Below are positions 32,107-41,643 of a stretch of 64,000 nt of DNA, piece after piece. Source of the DNA: Deltaproteobacteria bacterium (lineage in GTDB: Bacteria; JAGRBM01; JAHCIT01); assembly GCA_026129095.1 (NCBI GenBank), contig JAHCIT010000007.1, positions 62,001-126,000 on the forward strand, written 5' to 3'. The translations under genes and the position numbers were made by a program. Position 1 is the stretch's first letter, and each line of letters opens with the position of its first letter. Under the pieces are notes generated by a model. The model did no database searches. It was not told the origin of the DNA and saw nothing but the letters and a program-made list of their open reading frames with translations.

Positions 32107-33219
32107 ATGCCTCCGGTGACGCCACCCACCCGGCCTGCGCCGCCACAGCGGCCCGCCCCTGTACAGCTCACGCCACGGCAGATATATACCCACCTCGACC
32201 GGTTCGTAATCGGCCAGGACACGGCCAAGAAGGTCGTCGCAACCGCTGCCTATAATCACTACAAGCGGCTCTTCCACTCCGACCGGCGCCCCGAATACCC
32301 CATTCGCAAGTCGAACATATTGCTGATCGGCCCTACTGGTTGCGGCAAGACACACATCGCCCGCAACCTGGCCCAGATACTCGACGCACCTTTCACTGTC
32401 TGTGATGCCACCGAATACACGGAAGCCGGATACTATGGAAAAGACGTGGAGGTGATGGTCGCCGAGCTGCTGTTCAAGACCGGCGGCAATGTGGATGCAG
32501 CCCAGCGCGGAATCATCTTCATCGACGAAATCGACAAGATCGCCCGGCGGACCGGGAATATGCGTACCGGGGCGGGCTCCCGCGACATCGGCGGTGAGGG
32601 AGTCCAGCAGGCTCTGCTCAAGATGCTGGAAGGGCAAAAGATGTTCGTCCCGATGAACGTGACGCAACACTGGAACCGGCATGATTTCGTCGAAGTGGAC
32701 ACAACCAACATCCTCTTTATCTGCGCGGGTGCATTCAGTGATCTCCGGCCGGAACTGGAAGCCCGGCCCATCGGGTTCAGCACCGGCGGCAACGAGCAGG
32801 CACCCCAGACGTTACGCCGCAACCGGATAACAAACCGGGAACTCTCCAACTACGGGCTTATCCCCGAACTGCTGGGGCGCCTGCCGGTGGTGGTAGAAAT
32901 GGACCCGCTGACCCGGGACGAGATGATCCGGGTCGTCACGACTCCACCAGACTCCATCCTGAACGAATACACCCAGCTGCTTGCCATGGATGGTGTCACG
33001 CTGGATATCCGGCCCGAGGCAGTAGAAGTGGTTGTGGACTGCGCGATAGGGCAGCGGGTGGGTGCCAGAGGCATCAGATCCATCATGGAAGTGCTGTTCC
33101 GGGATGTACTATTTGAGGCGCCCGAACGGACCGGAGAGACATTTGTTGCGACGGGTGAATGGGTCAGGGAGCGAATCGCCGGAATGCAGGGACCGGATGG
33201 CGGATTATCCGTGTCCTGA
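32107..33219 (+). CDS. ClpX paralogue lacking the N-terminal zinc-binding domain
   Basis: This 370-residue AAA+ protein matches ClpX from about residue 20 on: Walker A GPTGCGKT (75-82), Walker B IIFIDEID (136-143), GLIPELLGRLPVV and the sensor-2 segment GARGIRS. The four-cysteine zinc domain that opens normal ClpX is replaced by a short proline-rich stretch. The pore-1 loop is GYYG (108-111) instead of GYVG, and the RKH loop aligns with QHW near residue 188. The ClpP-docking IGF tripeptide is retained (222-224). It would therefore still unfold substrates for ClpP but select different ones. It precedes a hybrid kinase gene by 34 bases. A second, standard ClpX elsewhere is likely. Confidence 0.85.
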   Translation: MPPVTPPTRPAPPQRPAPVQLTPRQIYTHLDRFVIGQDTAKKVVATAAYNHYKRLFHSDRRPEYPIRKSNILLIGPTGCGKTHIARNLAQILDAPFTVCDATEYTEAGYYGKDVEVMVAELLFKTGGNVDAAQRGIIFIDEIDKIARRTGNMRTGAGSRDIGGEGVQQALLKMLEGQKMFVPMNVTQHWNRHDFVEVDTTNILFICAGAFSDLRPELEARPIGFSTGGNEQAPQTLRRNRITNRELSNYGLIPELLGRLPVVVEMDPLTRDEMIRVVTTPPDSILNEYTQLLAMDGVTLDIRPEAVEVVVDCAIGQRVGARGIRSIMEVLFRDVLFEAPERTGETFVATGEWVRERIAGMQGPDGGLSVS

Positions 33220-33253
33220 TCCCCTCGCTTCGCAGTACAACGGAGAGAGACAA

Positions 33254-34501
33254 GTGACGGGGCTGGAGGGCAAGCGGATTCTGTGCGTCGATGACGAGCC
33301 GGCGAACCTGCAGCTTCTTGAGCGGGTATTCCGCCGGGCTCAGGCCGATGTACGTACGGCGGCAGATGCTGGCGCAGCACTGGACCTGCTCGGCCAGTTT
33401 GAGCCGGATATCGTCGTCACCGATCTCAGGTTACCGGACCTTCAGGGGAAGGATCTGGCTCTCCGGATCCGTGCGTCGCGTCAGATGCAGAACGTCCCTA
33501 TCGTTGCGATTACGGCCTATGACGACCCGGTTGCCCGTGCCGAAGCCCTCGCCGCCGGATGCAGCGGTTATCTGACCAAGCCGATCGATGTTCGCACCAT
33601 TACTGCACAGCTTGCGTCGTTCCTGCCTGGACAGCCGGGCGCATCCCCCCCACCTCCACCGACCAGCGAGGAAGTTCAGAGCCTGCGCCGGATGGGTGGG
33701 GATCTCGTGGATCGTCTCTATGCAAACATTTCCGAACTACGGGCCAAGAACGCGGAACTGTCGGCCCTCCAGGACCGGCTGGTTGAAGCCCGTACCCGCA
33801 GTGCCTTGGGCGAAATGGCGGCCGGCATCGTCCATGAATTCCGCAATCCGCTGTCCTCGATTTCCGGACTGGCCGGTGTGGTCGCCCAGGATCTGGCCAT
33901 TGCCGGCAGGGACACCAAGTTTGCGGATCTGATCCGCGATCAGGTGTCGCGGCTGGAGCGGCTCTGCACCCAGCTTCTGGGGTTTGCACGCCCGGAAACT
34001 CCCCGCACGGAACAGTTCGACATTACGGACTGGCTGGGGCGGGAAATTGAACGGCTCAGGCCCGGATTCCCCGCCCGGTGGACACCCCAGAGCCCGGTGA
34101 TACCGGGCAAGATGCTGCTGGTTCAGGGTGACGTGCACCACCTGGCACAAATAGTCCTGAACCTGGTCCGCAATGCCTTCGATGCCGTGGAAGATGGCGG
34201 AGACGTTCTTATCGCTCTGGAGGCTGTGGACGGGACGGCCCGGCTGACTGTGCAGGATACTGGCTGCGGGATTGAGCCCGATTCACGGGAAAAACTGTTT
34301 CAGCCCTTCTTTTCAACCAAAGGTGGCAATGGAACTGGCCTCGGGCTGGCGGTCTGCAAGCAGCTCGCCGACCGCAACAACTGGGAACTTTCCGCAGAGA
34401 GCGAACCCCGGCGACTCGACCGTCCCGGTAGCGGCTGGACCCGTTTCACCCTGAGTCTTCCACTGGTGCAACTGCCCCGGCAGGGAGCCCGTCATGAATA
34501 A
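33254..34501 (+). CDS. Receiver-histidine kinase hybrid protein
   Basis: The protein has 415 residues from the GTG at 33254; the upstream reading overlaps the ClpX gene and carries no domain. Residues 6-120 form a response-regulator receiver (DDE at 13-15, phosphoacceptor Asp57, Lys109). A proline linker and coiled coil follow, then a HisKA domain with IVHEFRNPL (His194) and an HATPase domain with NAFDA and GTGLGLAVCKQL. There is no transmembrane segment, so it is a soluble kinase controlled by phosphorylation of its own receiver. Its stop overlaps the CheB-like gene by 8 bases. Confidence 0.9.
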   Translation: MTGLEGKRILCVDDEPANLQLLERVFRRAQADVRTAADAGAALDLLGQFEPDIVVTDLRLPDLQGKDLALRIRASRQMQNVPIVAITAYDDPVARAEALAAGCSGYLTKPIDVRTITAQLASFLPGQPGASPPPPPTSEEVQSLRRMGGDLVDRLYANISELRAKNAELSALQDRLVEARTRSALGEMAAGIVHEFRNPLSSISGLAGVVAQDLAIAGRDTKFADLIRDQVSRLERLCTQLLGFARPETPRTEQFDITDWLGREIERLRPGFPARWTPQSPVIPGKMLLVQGDVHHLAQIVLNLVRNAFDAVEDGGDVLIALEAVDGTARLTVQDTGCGIEPDSREKLFQPFFSTKGGNGTGLGLAVCKQLADRNNWELSAESEPRRLDRPGSGWTRFTLSLPLVQLPRQGARHE

Positions 34502-35093
34502 TCATGATGCCGTGGTGGTGATTGGCTCTTCCACCGGCGGGCCCCAGACGCTCCGGGCTTTTCTGGCGGCACTGAAGTCACCACTCCCCTGCCCCCTCAT
34601 TATCGTCCAACACATGCCCCCCAAATTCACATGGGGCTTCGCCCGTGGGCTCGATCGAATCTACTGTGGTCATGTAGTAGAACTTCAGCAGGATGAACAC
34701 CTGACCCCGGGCACCGCCTATGTCGCTCCTGGTGGCTACCGGGCCACCGTATGCCTCCCCGGTGAAAAGCCAAGATTTCGCATAGAACCCCCTTCGGCCG
34801 AAGACCGATTCGCACCAGGCATAGACCCCATGTTCAAGAGTGCCGCCGAACGCTTTGGCCGAAACACGCTGGCGATCATTGTTTCCGGAATTTCCACGGG
34901 ACTGGTCATTGATGGAATAGAAGGATGCCGTTCGGTCAAGGAACGCGGTGGCGCCGTCTTCGTGGAGAACCCCGATACTGCCGTGTGCGGCGGGATGCCA
35001 CGTGAATGTCTTCCCTATTCTGACCGCACCCTGGCGGGTGCAGATATGGCCCCGGCCGTCGAGGGCTGGCTGCTGGGGAGGATCACCAGTTGA
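34494..35093 (+). CDS. CheB-type methylesterase domain protein without receiver
   Basis: This 199-residue protein corresponds to the catalytic half of CheB. The nucleophile Ser13 is in GSSTGGPQ, His40 in VQHMPPKFT, and Asp140 is followed by Gly. In standard CheB the last motif is GMGxDG, whereas here it is GISTGLVIDG, an insertion of about four residues in the catalytic loop. CheB removes methyl groups (as methanol) or amides from chemoreceptor glutamates. No receiver domain, CheR or receptor gene accompanies it here. Its position between two receiver-kinase genes suggests regulation of a non-chemotaxis target or interaction with their receivers, which is inference. Confidence 0.85.
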   Translation: MNNHDAVVVIGSSTGGPQTLRAFLAALKSPLPCPLIIVQHMPPKFTWGFARGLDRIYCGHVVELQQDEHLTPGTAYVAPGGYRATVCLPGEKPRFRIEPPSAEDRFAPGIDPMFKSAAERFGRNTLAIIVSGISTGLVIDGIEGCRSVKERGGAVFVENPDTAVCGGMPRECLPYSDRTLAGADMAPAVEGWLLGRITS

Positions 35094-35154
35094 AGAAGCA
35101 GACAGAATACGGGTATTTTGGCGTCAGTATGCATGACTACGGGAGCCCTCTGCC

Positions 35155-36762
35155 ATGAACTTTCTCGTGGTTGACGACGAGGCGGTACATCGCCTTGCAG
35201 TGGGCGAAATCCTGCGCCGGGCCGGGCATCAGGTTACCGAAGCCGCCGACGGACTCCTGGCAACCGAATTTGCCACCACTCAGAAGTTCGACTGGGTGTT
35301 GATGGATATCCGGATGCCCCGGCTGGACGGTATCCAGGCGACGGAAGCTCTCCGCCAGATTGATCCGACCTCCAAGATCGTCGTTATTAGTGCCTTCGTG
35401 GATAGTGCCGTTCGCTCCCGGCTGGAGCAGCTTGGTGTTCACAAGATCCTGAACAAGCCAATTTTGCCCGAATCGCTCATCGAAACGGTCATGGGCGCAA
35501 CCGGAAAAGACCGTCCTCCGCGCATCCTTTATATTGAGGATAACCCCGAGAACCTGCTGCTCGTCCGTCGGATTCTGGAGCGGAAGGGGTACGAAATACT
35601 GGCCGCCCAGTCGGGCCTTGCAGGGCTTGAGCTGGCCGCCCAGTCCCAGCCCGATCTCATCCTTCTCGATATCAACCTTCCGGAATTGGACGGTTACGCC
35701 CTCGCTTCCCGGCTGAAAAATACGGAAGGACTGAAGGACACGCCCATTATTGCCGTCACCGCCAATGTTATGGCGGGCGACAAGGAACGTTCGCTGGTCG
35801 CTGGATGCGACGGGTACATTGAAAAGCCGATCGATGTCGCCGCCTTTCCCGAACAGGTCAAGGCATTCCTTGCCGGCAAACGCGAGAAGATTGAAAATGT
35901 GGAAACCGAGAGCCGGTTCCTCAAGGAGTTCCGCGCCAATGTTGCCCAGCAGCTGGAAAACAAGATCCGTGAACTCGGACGGGCCAACGATGAACTACGC
36001 GAACTCGACCGTCTGAAGGGCGAGTTCCTGCAGAATATCTCCCATGAACTCCGGACACCTCTCACCCCCATCAGCGGGTATCTTGAGATGATGCTCACAG
36101 GTGAAATGGGCCCTCTGACCCAAAGCCAGCGCGAGGCGCTGAATGCGATTGAGCGGTCAGCCAAGAGACTCTCGGAGCTGATCGACCGGCTTCTGGACTT
36201 CACTCGGCTGGCATCAGGCCGGGCAGAAATAGCGCTGAAACCGTTCCCCGCCACCGAATGGATCTCCCAGATCCGGGGACAGATCATGCCGCTGGCGAAC
36301 GAAAAAAAGATCTATATTGGCTTCGATAGCGGCGACGCCCCTGAAATGCTCTATGGCGACCGGGAGCGGCTGCTTCAGCTCGTGCTGAATTTGCTCCAGA
36401 ATGCGGTCAAGTTCACACCGCCGGAGCGGAAGGTATTTTTCAGAATCAACCAGGCCGAGGCTGCTTCATTACTGGCCCGGTACGGGAACTTTCTCGGACA
36501 GCCGCTTACGCCCGGAACCAAATGGGTGCATATCGAGGTCGGCGATGAAGGGATCGGGATTTCATCTGAACACCAGCGCAGGATTTTTGACCGCTTTTAC
36601 CAGGTGGATGGGTCACTTACCCGGCGGTTTGGAGGCATTGGCATGGGGCTCGCGCTGGTGCGGATGATCGCCGAATCCCACGGCGGGCAGGTCTGGGTGG
36701 AAAGCGAACCCGGTTCCGGAGCCACATTTCATGTCATTCTGCCAATAAAGAGTACAACTTGA
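35155..36762 (+). CDS. Double-receiver histidine kinase hybrid
   Basis: This 535-residue soluble protein has two receivers in tandem: residues 1-118 with phosphoacceptor Asp51 (VLMDIRMP), and 122-242 with Asp172 (LLDINLP). A coiled coil leads to the HisKA motif NISHELRTPL (His297) and an HATPase domain with NLLQNAVKF and GIGMGLALVRMI. Two receivers in front of a kinase fit an input-integrating phosphorelay. It lies 61 bases after the CheB-like gene on the same strand, completing a ClpX-kinase-CheB-kinase block. No output DNA-binding regulator is present in the block. Confidence 0.9.
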   Translation: MNFLVVDDEAVHRLAVGEILRRAGHQVTEAADGLLATEFATTQKFDWVLMDIRMPRLDGIQATEALRQIDPTSKIVVISAFVDSAVRSRLEQLGVHKILNKPILPESLIETVMGATGKDRPPRILYIEDNPENLLLVRRILERKGYEILAAQSGLAGLELAAQSQPDLILLDINLPELDGYALASRLKNTEGLKDTPIIAVTANVMAGDKERSLVAGCDGYIEKPIDVAAFPEQVKAFLAGKREKIENVETESRFLKEFRANVAQQLENKIRELGRANDELRELDRLKGEFLQNISHELRTPLTPISGYLEMMLTGEMGPLTQSQREALNAIERSAKRLSELIDRLLDFTRLASGRAEIALKPFPATEWISQIRGQIMPLANEKKIYIGFDSGDAPEMLYGDRERLLQLVLNLLQNAVKFTPPERKVFFRINQAEAASLLARYGNFLGQPLTPGTKWVHIEVGDEGIGISSEHQRRIFDRFYQVDGSLTRRFGGIGMGLALVRMIAESHGGQVWVESEPGSGATFHVILPIKSTT

Positions 36763-36769
36763 GGACTGT

Positions 36770-37252
36770 CTAACTATTTCTGCGTTTCCAGTGCCCGCTT
36801 TTCCCTCCGGATTTTTCCAGCAGTCCTATATTCTTTATCACAATTCCGCGCTCAACGGCTTTCAGCATGTCGTAAACCGTCAGCGCCGCTATTGATACAG
36901 CCGTGAGGGCTTCCATTTCGACGCCGGTTTCACCCATGGTTTTCACGGCTGATTCAATGGTGACGACACCGTCACGGCCAAGCGAGGCGTCCACCTCCAC
37001 ACCCGTGACCGCTATGGGGTGACAAAGGGGAATGATATCCGGCGTCCGTTTGACGGCCTGAATACCGGCCAGAATCGCCACCTGCAGGACATCTCCTTTT
37101 TTTGCCTGTTTCGACCGGACCAGTGCCGCCGTGGATTTCGACAACTGCACCAGAGCCTGAGCCCTTGCGACCCTGACAGTTTTCAGTTTCCCGGAAACAT
37201 CTACCATCCGGGGCTTTCCGCCGGAACTGATATGAGTGAGCTTGCGAGTCAT
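36770..37252 (-). CDS. moaC: Cyclic pyranopterin monophosphate synthase MoaC
   Basis: The protein has 160 residues from the ATG at 37252; the reading from 37489 overlaps the metH start and has no family resemblance. LTHISSGGKPRMVDVSGK, PLCHPI and MEALTAVSIAALTVYDMLK are the MoaC hallmarks. The protein converts the MoaA product into cyclic pyranopterin monophosphate, an early step of molybdenum-cofactor synthesis. No other moa gene is in the window. It converges on the hybrid kinase gene with 7 bases between the stops, and diverges from metH. Confidence 0.94.
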   Translation of the reverse strand: MTRKLTHISSGGKPRMVDVSGKLKTVRVARAQALVQLSKSTAALVRSKQAKKGDVLQVAILAGIQAVKRTPDIIPLCHPIAVTGVEVDASLGRDGVVTIESAVKTMGETGVEMEALTAVSIAALTVYDMLKAVERGIVIKNIGLLEKSGGKSGHWKRRNS

Positions 37253-37391
37253 GGCCCCTATGCGTAGTGGATTGATGCTGGTAGCGGCAAGGTGTGGAAA
37301 CCACGCCCGGAAGTGATTATAAGTTCCTCCCCGCCCGTGCTGGCCGGGCAGTTCCCGCGAAATGCCGCCAGCGAGGTAATCCGCCTTCCCC

Positions 37392-40300
37392 ATGCCCCCT
37401 GAATCCCGCTTTCTGGAAGCCCTGAAGTCTCGCGTACTTGTATTCGACGGGGCGATGGGGACGATGATCCAGACGTACCACCTCACCAAGGACGACTTTG
37501 GGGGACGGCAGGGTGCGAACGATTACCTCGTTCTGACCCGCCCTGATGTCATACGGGAAATTCATGCCAAATACCTTGAGGCGGGGGCCGATGTAGTCGA
37601 GACCTGCACGTTCCAGTCCACCCGGCCACGGCTTGAGGAGTGGGGTCTCGGCGACAATGTGGCCGAAATCAATATCCGGGCCGCCGAAATTGCCCGTGCC
37701 GAAGCTGACCGGTTCTCCACTCCGGACCGGCCGCGTTTTGTGGCTGGTTCCATGGGACCGACGGGCTTCCTCCCCAGCTCATCCGACCCATCACTCTCGA
37801 ATATCACCTTCGACCAGCTTGAGGAGATATTCCGCGAGCAGGCCGAGGCGCTGGCCAGGGGTGGCGTTGATACATTCCTGATCGAAACATCACAGGACAT
37901 CCTTGAAGTGAAGGCCGCCATCGCCGGATGCGACCGTTTCCGCCGCGAAAGTGGCCGTTCCGATATCCCCATCATGGCCCAGATCACACTCGATCCTTCG
38001 GGCCGGATGCTCCTGGGCACCGATGCTGCGACGGCACTGGCGATCCTTGAAGAACTGCCGATCGCGGTCATCGGGATGAACTGCAGCACCGGCCCGCATG
38101 AAATGCGTGAATCTGTCCGGTATCTGGGCGAGAACTCATCCCTCCCGGTCTCCGTCATTCCAAATGCCGGAATGCCCGAAAACATTGACGGGGAGGCACA
38201 CTACGGGCTGAAGCCGGATGCGCTTGCCCACGAACTGCGCGATTTCGTCGGAAAACACGGCATCAGCATTGTTGGTGGATGCTGTGGCACCACTCCGGAG
38301 CATATCCGTGCCCTGAGCGACTCCGTTCGCGGGCTTACGCCCGGCAAGCGGCCCAGGTTTCACCTTCATGTGGTTGCCTCGCCCATCAAGCCACTCCGGC
38401 TGGATATCGACAATCCCCCGGTTGTGGTGGGTGAGCGCCTGAACGCCCAGGGTTCACGCAAGGCCAAGGAGATGATGCTGGCCAAGGACATTGATGCGCT
38501 CGTCACCCTCGGCAAGGAACAGGTGGACGATGGCGCGCACATGCTGGATATCTGCACGGCCATGACCGAAGCGCCGCTCGAAAAGGAGCTGATGCTGGAA
38601 CTGGCGCGCCGGCTGTCGCAGGAGACAGACGCCCCGCTTATGATCGACTCCACCGAAGCCGACGTGATCGAGGCAGCACTGAAGGTCATTCCTGGACGTG
38701 TGATCGTGAACTCGATCAATCTCGAAGGCGACGGTTCCAGGGTAAGAAAGATTGCCCCCCTGATCCGCAAGTTTGGCGCCGTAACCGTTGCCATGACGAT
38801 TGATGACTCCGATCCCGAAGTCCGCGGCATGGCCAAAACCGCCGCACACAAGCTTCAGGTCGCCCGCAAGATCACGGATATCTGCACACGGGAATATAAT
38901 CTGGACCGGGATCAGCTCGTTTTTGACGTACTCACGTTCACACTGGCCACAGGAGAGGCGGAGTTCCGCAGGTCGGCCACAGAAACCATTGAGGGCATCC
39001 GGGCGGTAAAGAAGGAACTGCCCGGCGTATTTACCGTACTTGGTGTTTCCAACGTGTCGTTTGGCCTGACGCCTCCGGCACGGAGAGTCCTGAACTCGGT
39101 TTTTCTCTATCACTGCGTACAGGCCGGGCTCGATCTTGCCATCGTGAACGCCAAGGAGATCATCCCCTATGCCGAAATACCCAGGGACGCGCGCGATATT
39201 GCCGAAGATCTGGTATTCGACCGCGCCGACGACGCCCTGCCCCGCTTCATCAAGCACTTCGAGGGCGCGGCTGGTGCCCCTGCTTCCGATCCCCGAAAGG
39301 CAAAAATCGACCCGTCGCTTCCGGTCGAGCAGCGTATCCATGAGCACATACTAAAACGGGTCAAAGAGGGGGTGATCGAGGCGCTGGAGGAGGCCCGAAC
39401 CCAAAAGGGTTACTCCCCGGTCGACATTATCAACAAGATACTTCTTCCGGCCATGAAGGACGTCGGCGACCGCATGGCCACGGGCGAGATCATCCTGCCG
39501 TTCGTTCTCCAGTCAGCCGAGGTGATGAAGCGGGCCGTCTCGCACCTTGAGCAGTTTCTCGACAAGGACCAGTCCGTCACGAAAGGGAATGTCGTTCTCG
39601 CTACCGTTTATGGCGATGTGCATGACATCGGAAAGAACCTCGTCAAAACCATCTGGTCGAATAACGGCTACACGGTGCATGATCTGGGAAAACAGGTACC
39701 GCTCAATACAATTCTCGCAAAGGCCCAGGAGGTTGGCGCCGTTGCGATCGGGCTCTCGGCCCTGCTCGTCACCACATCGAAACAGATGCGGTTCTGCGTT
39801 GAGGAGCTGGAAAAAATGGGGCTCCCCTTTGTACTGATCGTGGGTGGTGCGGCCATCAACCGGGAGTACGTGGCCCGGATTTCGATCACCGACGGGGAGA
39901 GTCCATACCGTAATGGTGTTTTCTATTCGAAGGACGCCTTTGAGGGACTCAGGCATCTCAACGCCGTCGCTGATCCGGAAGCAAGGGTGTCCTACATCGG
40001 CGACAACGTCAGGGACAACCAGCAGCGTTACTTCCAGTCACTGAAGCGTGCCACCAGCGCCAAGGCGCATGTGGGCAGCGCCGGGAAAACGAGCAGTATC
40101 CGCCGTGATGCACCCGTTCCGATACCACCGTTCTGGGGATCGAGGGTGCTCGGCGAAATCCCGCTTGCCGAGGTTTTCCCGCTCATCGACCGGAAGGCGC
40201 TGTTCGGCCATTCGTGGGGTGTGCTCAAGCGCAAACGCAGCCAGGAGGAGTACGACCGGGATATCAGGGAGACTTTCGAGCCACTGCTCCGCGATCTCCA

Positions 40301-40883
40301 GGACCGGGCCATCCGCGAGAAGATCCTGCTACCCAAGGCTGTCTATGGCTTTTTTCCCGTCTGGTCAGACGGGGAATCGCTCGTGATTTTCGATCCCGTA
40401 GTTCCGACCCGGGAACTGGGCCGTTTCAGCTTTCCACGCCAGCCCGAAGGCGACCATCTCTGCCTGGCCGACTATTTTTCACCAAAGGATCGCGGCCAGA
40501 AGGATGTCCTTGCCCTTGATGTGGTAACTGTCGGCGACCGGGTAAGTGAAATCTGCAAGGAATATGACGCCAAAGGCGACTACTCGATGAGCCTCTACCT
40601 GCATGGACTGGGCGTACAGACCGCCGAGGCCATGGCTGAATGGGTACATCAGCGCGTGAAGGCTGATCTCGGTATTCCAGGCGGGCAACGATATTCGTTC
40701 GGCTACCCTGCCTGCCCCGATCTCACCCAGCAGGGCCTGCTGTTCAAACTGCTTGGTGCGGAACAGGCCATCGGGACCGTGCTTACCGAGGGTTTCCAGA
40801 TCGTTCCGGAAGCCTCTACAGCCGCTTTTATCGCCCACCACCCGGAAGCAAAATATTTCAGCGTCCGGGACGGAGTCGAATAG
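37392..40883 (+). CDS. metH: Cobalamin-dependent methionine synthase MetH
   Basis: This 1163-residue protein has all four modules. A homocysteine-binding barrel (1-330) has the zinc cysteines in GMNCSTGP and GGCCGTTP. A methyltetrahydrofolate-binding barrel follows (about 335-600, VGERLNAQGSRKAKE). The B12 domain (about 650-880) has DVHDIGKN (Asp742-Asn749, with His744 as axial ligand). The C-terminal AdoMet reactivation domain has RYSFGYPACPD. It transfers a methyl group from methyltetrahydrofolate to homocysteine through cobalamin. E. coli MetH is 1227 residues, so this is complete. I saw no cobalamin riboswitch in the 139 bases before it. Its stop is 3 bases from that of the convergent transaldolase. 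Confidence 0.97.
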   Translation: MPPESRFLEALKSRVLVFDGAMGTMIQTYHLTKDDFGGRQGANDYLVLTRPDVIREIHAKYLEAGADVVETCTFQSTRPRLEEWGLGDNVAEINIRAAEIARAEADRFSTPDRPRFVAGSMGPTGFLPSSSDPSLSNITFDQLEEIFREQAEALARGGVDTFLIETSQDILEVKAAIAGCDRFRRESGRSDIPIMAQITLDPSGRMLLGTDAATALAILEELPIAVIGMNCSTGPHEMRESVRYLGENSSLPVSVIPNAGMPENIDGEAHYGLKPDALAHELRDFVGKHGISIVGGCCGTTPEHIRALSDSVRGLTPGKRPRFHLHVVASPIKPLRLDIDNPPVVVGERLNAQGSRKAKEMMLAKDIDALVTLGKEQVDDGAHMLDICTAMTEAPLEKELMLELARRLSQETDAPLMIDSTEADVIEAALKVIPGRVIVNSINLEGDGSRVRKIAPLIRKFGAVTVAMTIDDSDPEVRGMAKTAAHKLQVARKITDICTREYNLDRDQLVFDVLTFTLATGEAEFRRSATETIEGIRAVKKELPGVFTVLGVSNVSFGLTPPARRVLNSVFLYHCVQAGLDLAIVNAKEIIPYAEIPRDARDIAEDLVFDRADDALPRFIKHFEGAAGAPASDPRKAKIDPSLPVEQRIHEHILKRVKEGVIEALEEARTQKGYSPVDIINKILLPAMKDVGDRMATGEIILPFVLQSAEVMKRAVSHLEQFLDKDQSVTKGNVVLATVYGDVHDIGKNLVKTIWSNNGYTVHDLGKQVPLNTILAKAQEVGAVAIGLSALLVTTSKQMRFCVEELEKMGLPFVLIVGGAAINREYVARISITDGESPYRNGVFYSKDAFEGLRHLNAVADPEARVSYIGDNVRDNQQRYFQSLKRATSAKAHVGSAGKTSSIRRDAPVPIPPFWGSRVLGEIPLAEVFPLIDRKALFGHSWGVLKRKRSQEEYDRDIRETFEPLLRDLQDRAIREKILLPKAVYGFFPVWSDGESLVIFDPVVPTRELGRFSFPRQPEGDHLCLADYFSPKDRGQKDVLALDVVTVGDRVSEICKEYDAKGDYSMSLYLHGLGVQTAEAMAEWVHQRVKADLGIPGGQRYSFGYPACPDLTQQGLLFKLLGAEQAIGTVLTEGFQIVPEASTAAFIAHHPEAKYFSVRDGVE

Positions 40884-40886
40884 GCT

Positions 40887-41531
40887 TCATTTGGGCGTTT
40901 TCCTGGCGTCGGCCAGAAACTGTGCAAGACCCGTGTCGGTCAGCGGATGCCTGGCAAGCTGCTTGATGACCTTGAGTGGACAGGTAGCCACGTCGGCACC
41001 GATCATCGCTGATTGAAGCACATGAATCGGATGGCGGATCGACGCCGCCAGTATCTGTGTTCCGAAACCGTAATTGTCGTAAATTGTCCGGATCTGTCCG
41101 ATCAACTCCATGCCGTCCTGGGAGACGTCATCGAGACGGCCGATGAACGGGCTGATGTAGGTAGCCCCCACTTTTGCAGCCAGGAGTGCCTGGGTCGGTG
41201 AAAAACACAGGGTAACGTTGGTCTTGATCCCTTCAGCAGTAAATATCTTCGTGGCCTTGATCCCTTCCTCGATCAATGGAACTTTCACAACAATGTTCTT
41301 GTGGATCTTCGCCAGTTCGCGCCCTTCCGCCAGAATCCCGGCGCAATCAACAGCCGTCACCTCGGCGGAAATCGGCCCGTCCACCAGCTTTACAATGTCA
41401 TCCAGTACATCGCGGAACTTCCGGCCGGTTTTGGCAACGAGTGACGGATTGGTGGTCACGCCATCCAGTACACCCAGCGCATTGGCTTCCTTGATCTCCT
41501 CGATATCGGCCGTATCAACGAAAAACTTCAC
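40887..41531 (-). CDS. Transaldolase/fructose-6-phosphate aldolase-like protein
   Basis: This 214-residue protein is a short-form transaldolase: [34 protein letters not shown] at the start, the Schiff-base Lys83 in [10 protein letters not shown], then [32 protein letters not shown]. The size and motifs cover both bacterial transaldolases of the MipB/TalC group and fructose-6-phosphate aldolases. The residues distinguishing the two are not clear to me, so the activity is either sugar-phosphate transfer in the pentose phosphate pathway or reversible aldol cleavage. It is monocistronic, with a GGAGGATGATGCG sequence before the ATG. Confidence 0.9.
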   Translation of the reverse strand: MKFFVDTADIEEIKEANALGVLDGVTTNPSLVAKTGRKFRDVLDDIVKLVDGPISAEVTAVDCAGILAEGRELAKIHKNIVVKVPLIEEGIKATKIFTAEGIKTNVTLCFSPTQALLAAKVGATYISPFIGRLDDVSQDGMELIGQIRTIYDNYGFGTQILAASIRHPIHVLQSAMIGADVATCPLKVIKQLARHPLTDTGLAQFLADARKTPK

Positions 41532-41643
41532 GCATCATCCTCCCCGGCATCAGGCAAAAACCCGCTGGACATTGAGCCTATGGAGCAGAAGGCTCGCCCG
41601 CAAGCGTTCATCCGATTTTTTCCGAATACAGTTTTCCACAGTT

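Noticed and set aside
37253-37391. Cobalamin riboswitch before metH
   Set aside because: The gap is only 139 bases, and I see no B12-box-like sequence or the long leader such a switch needs.
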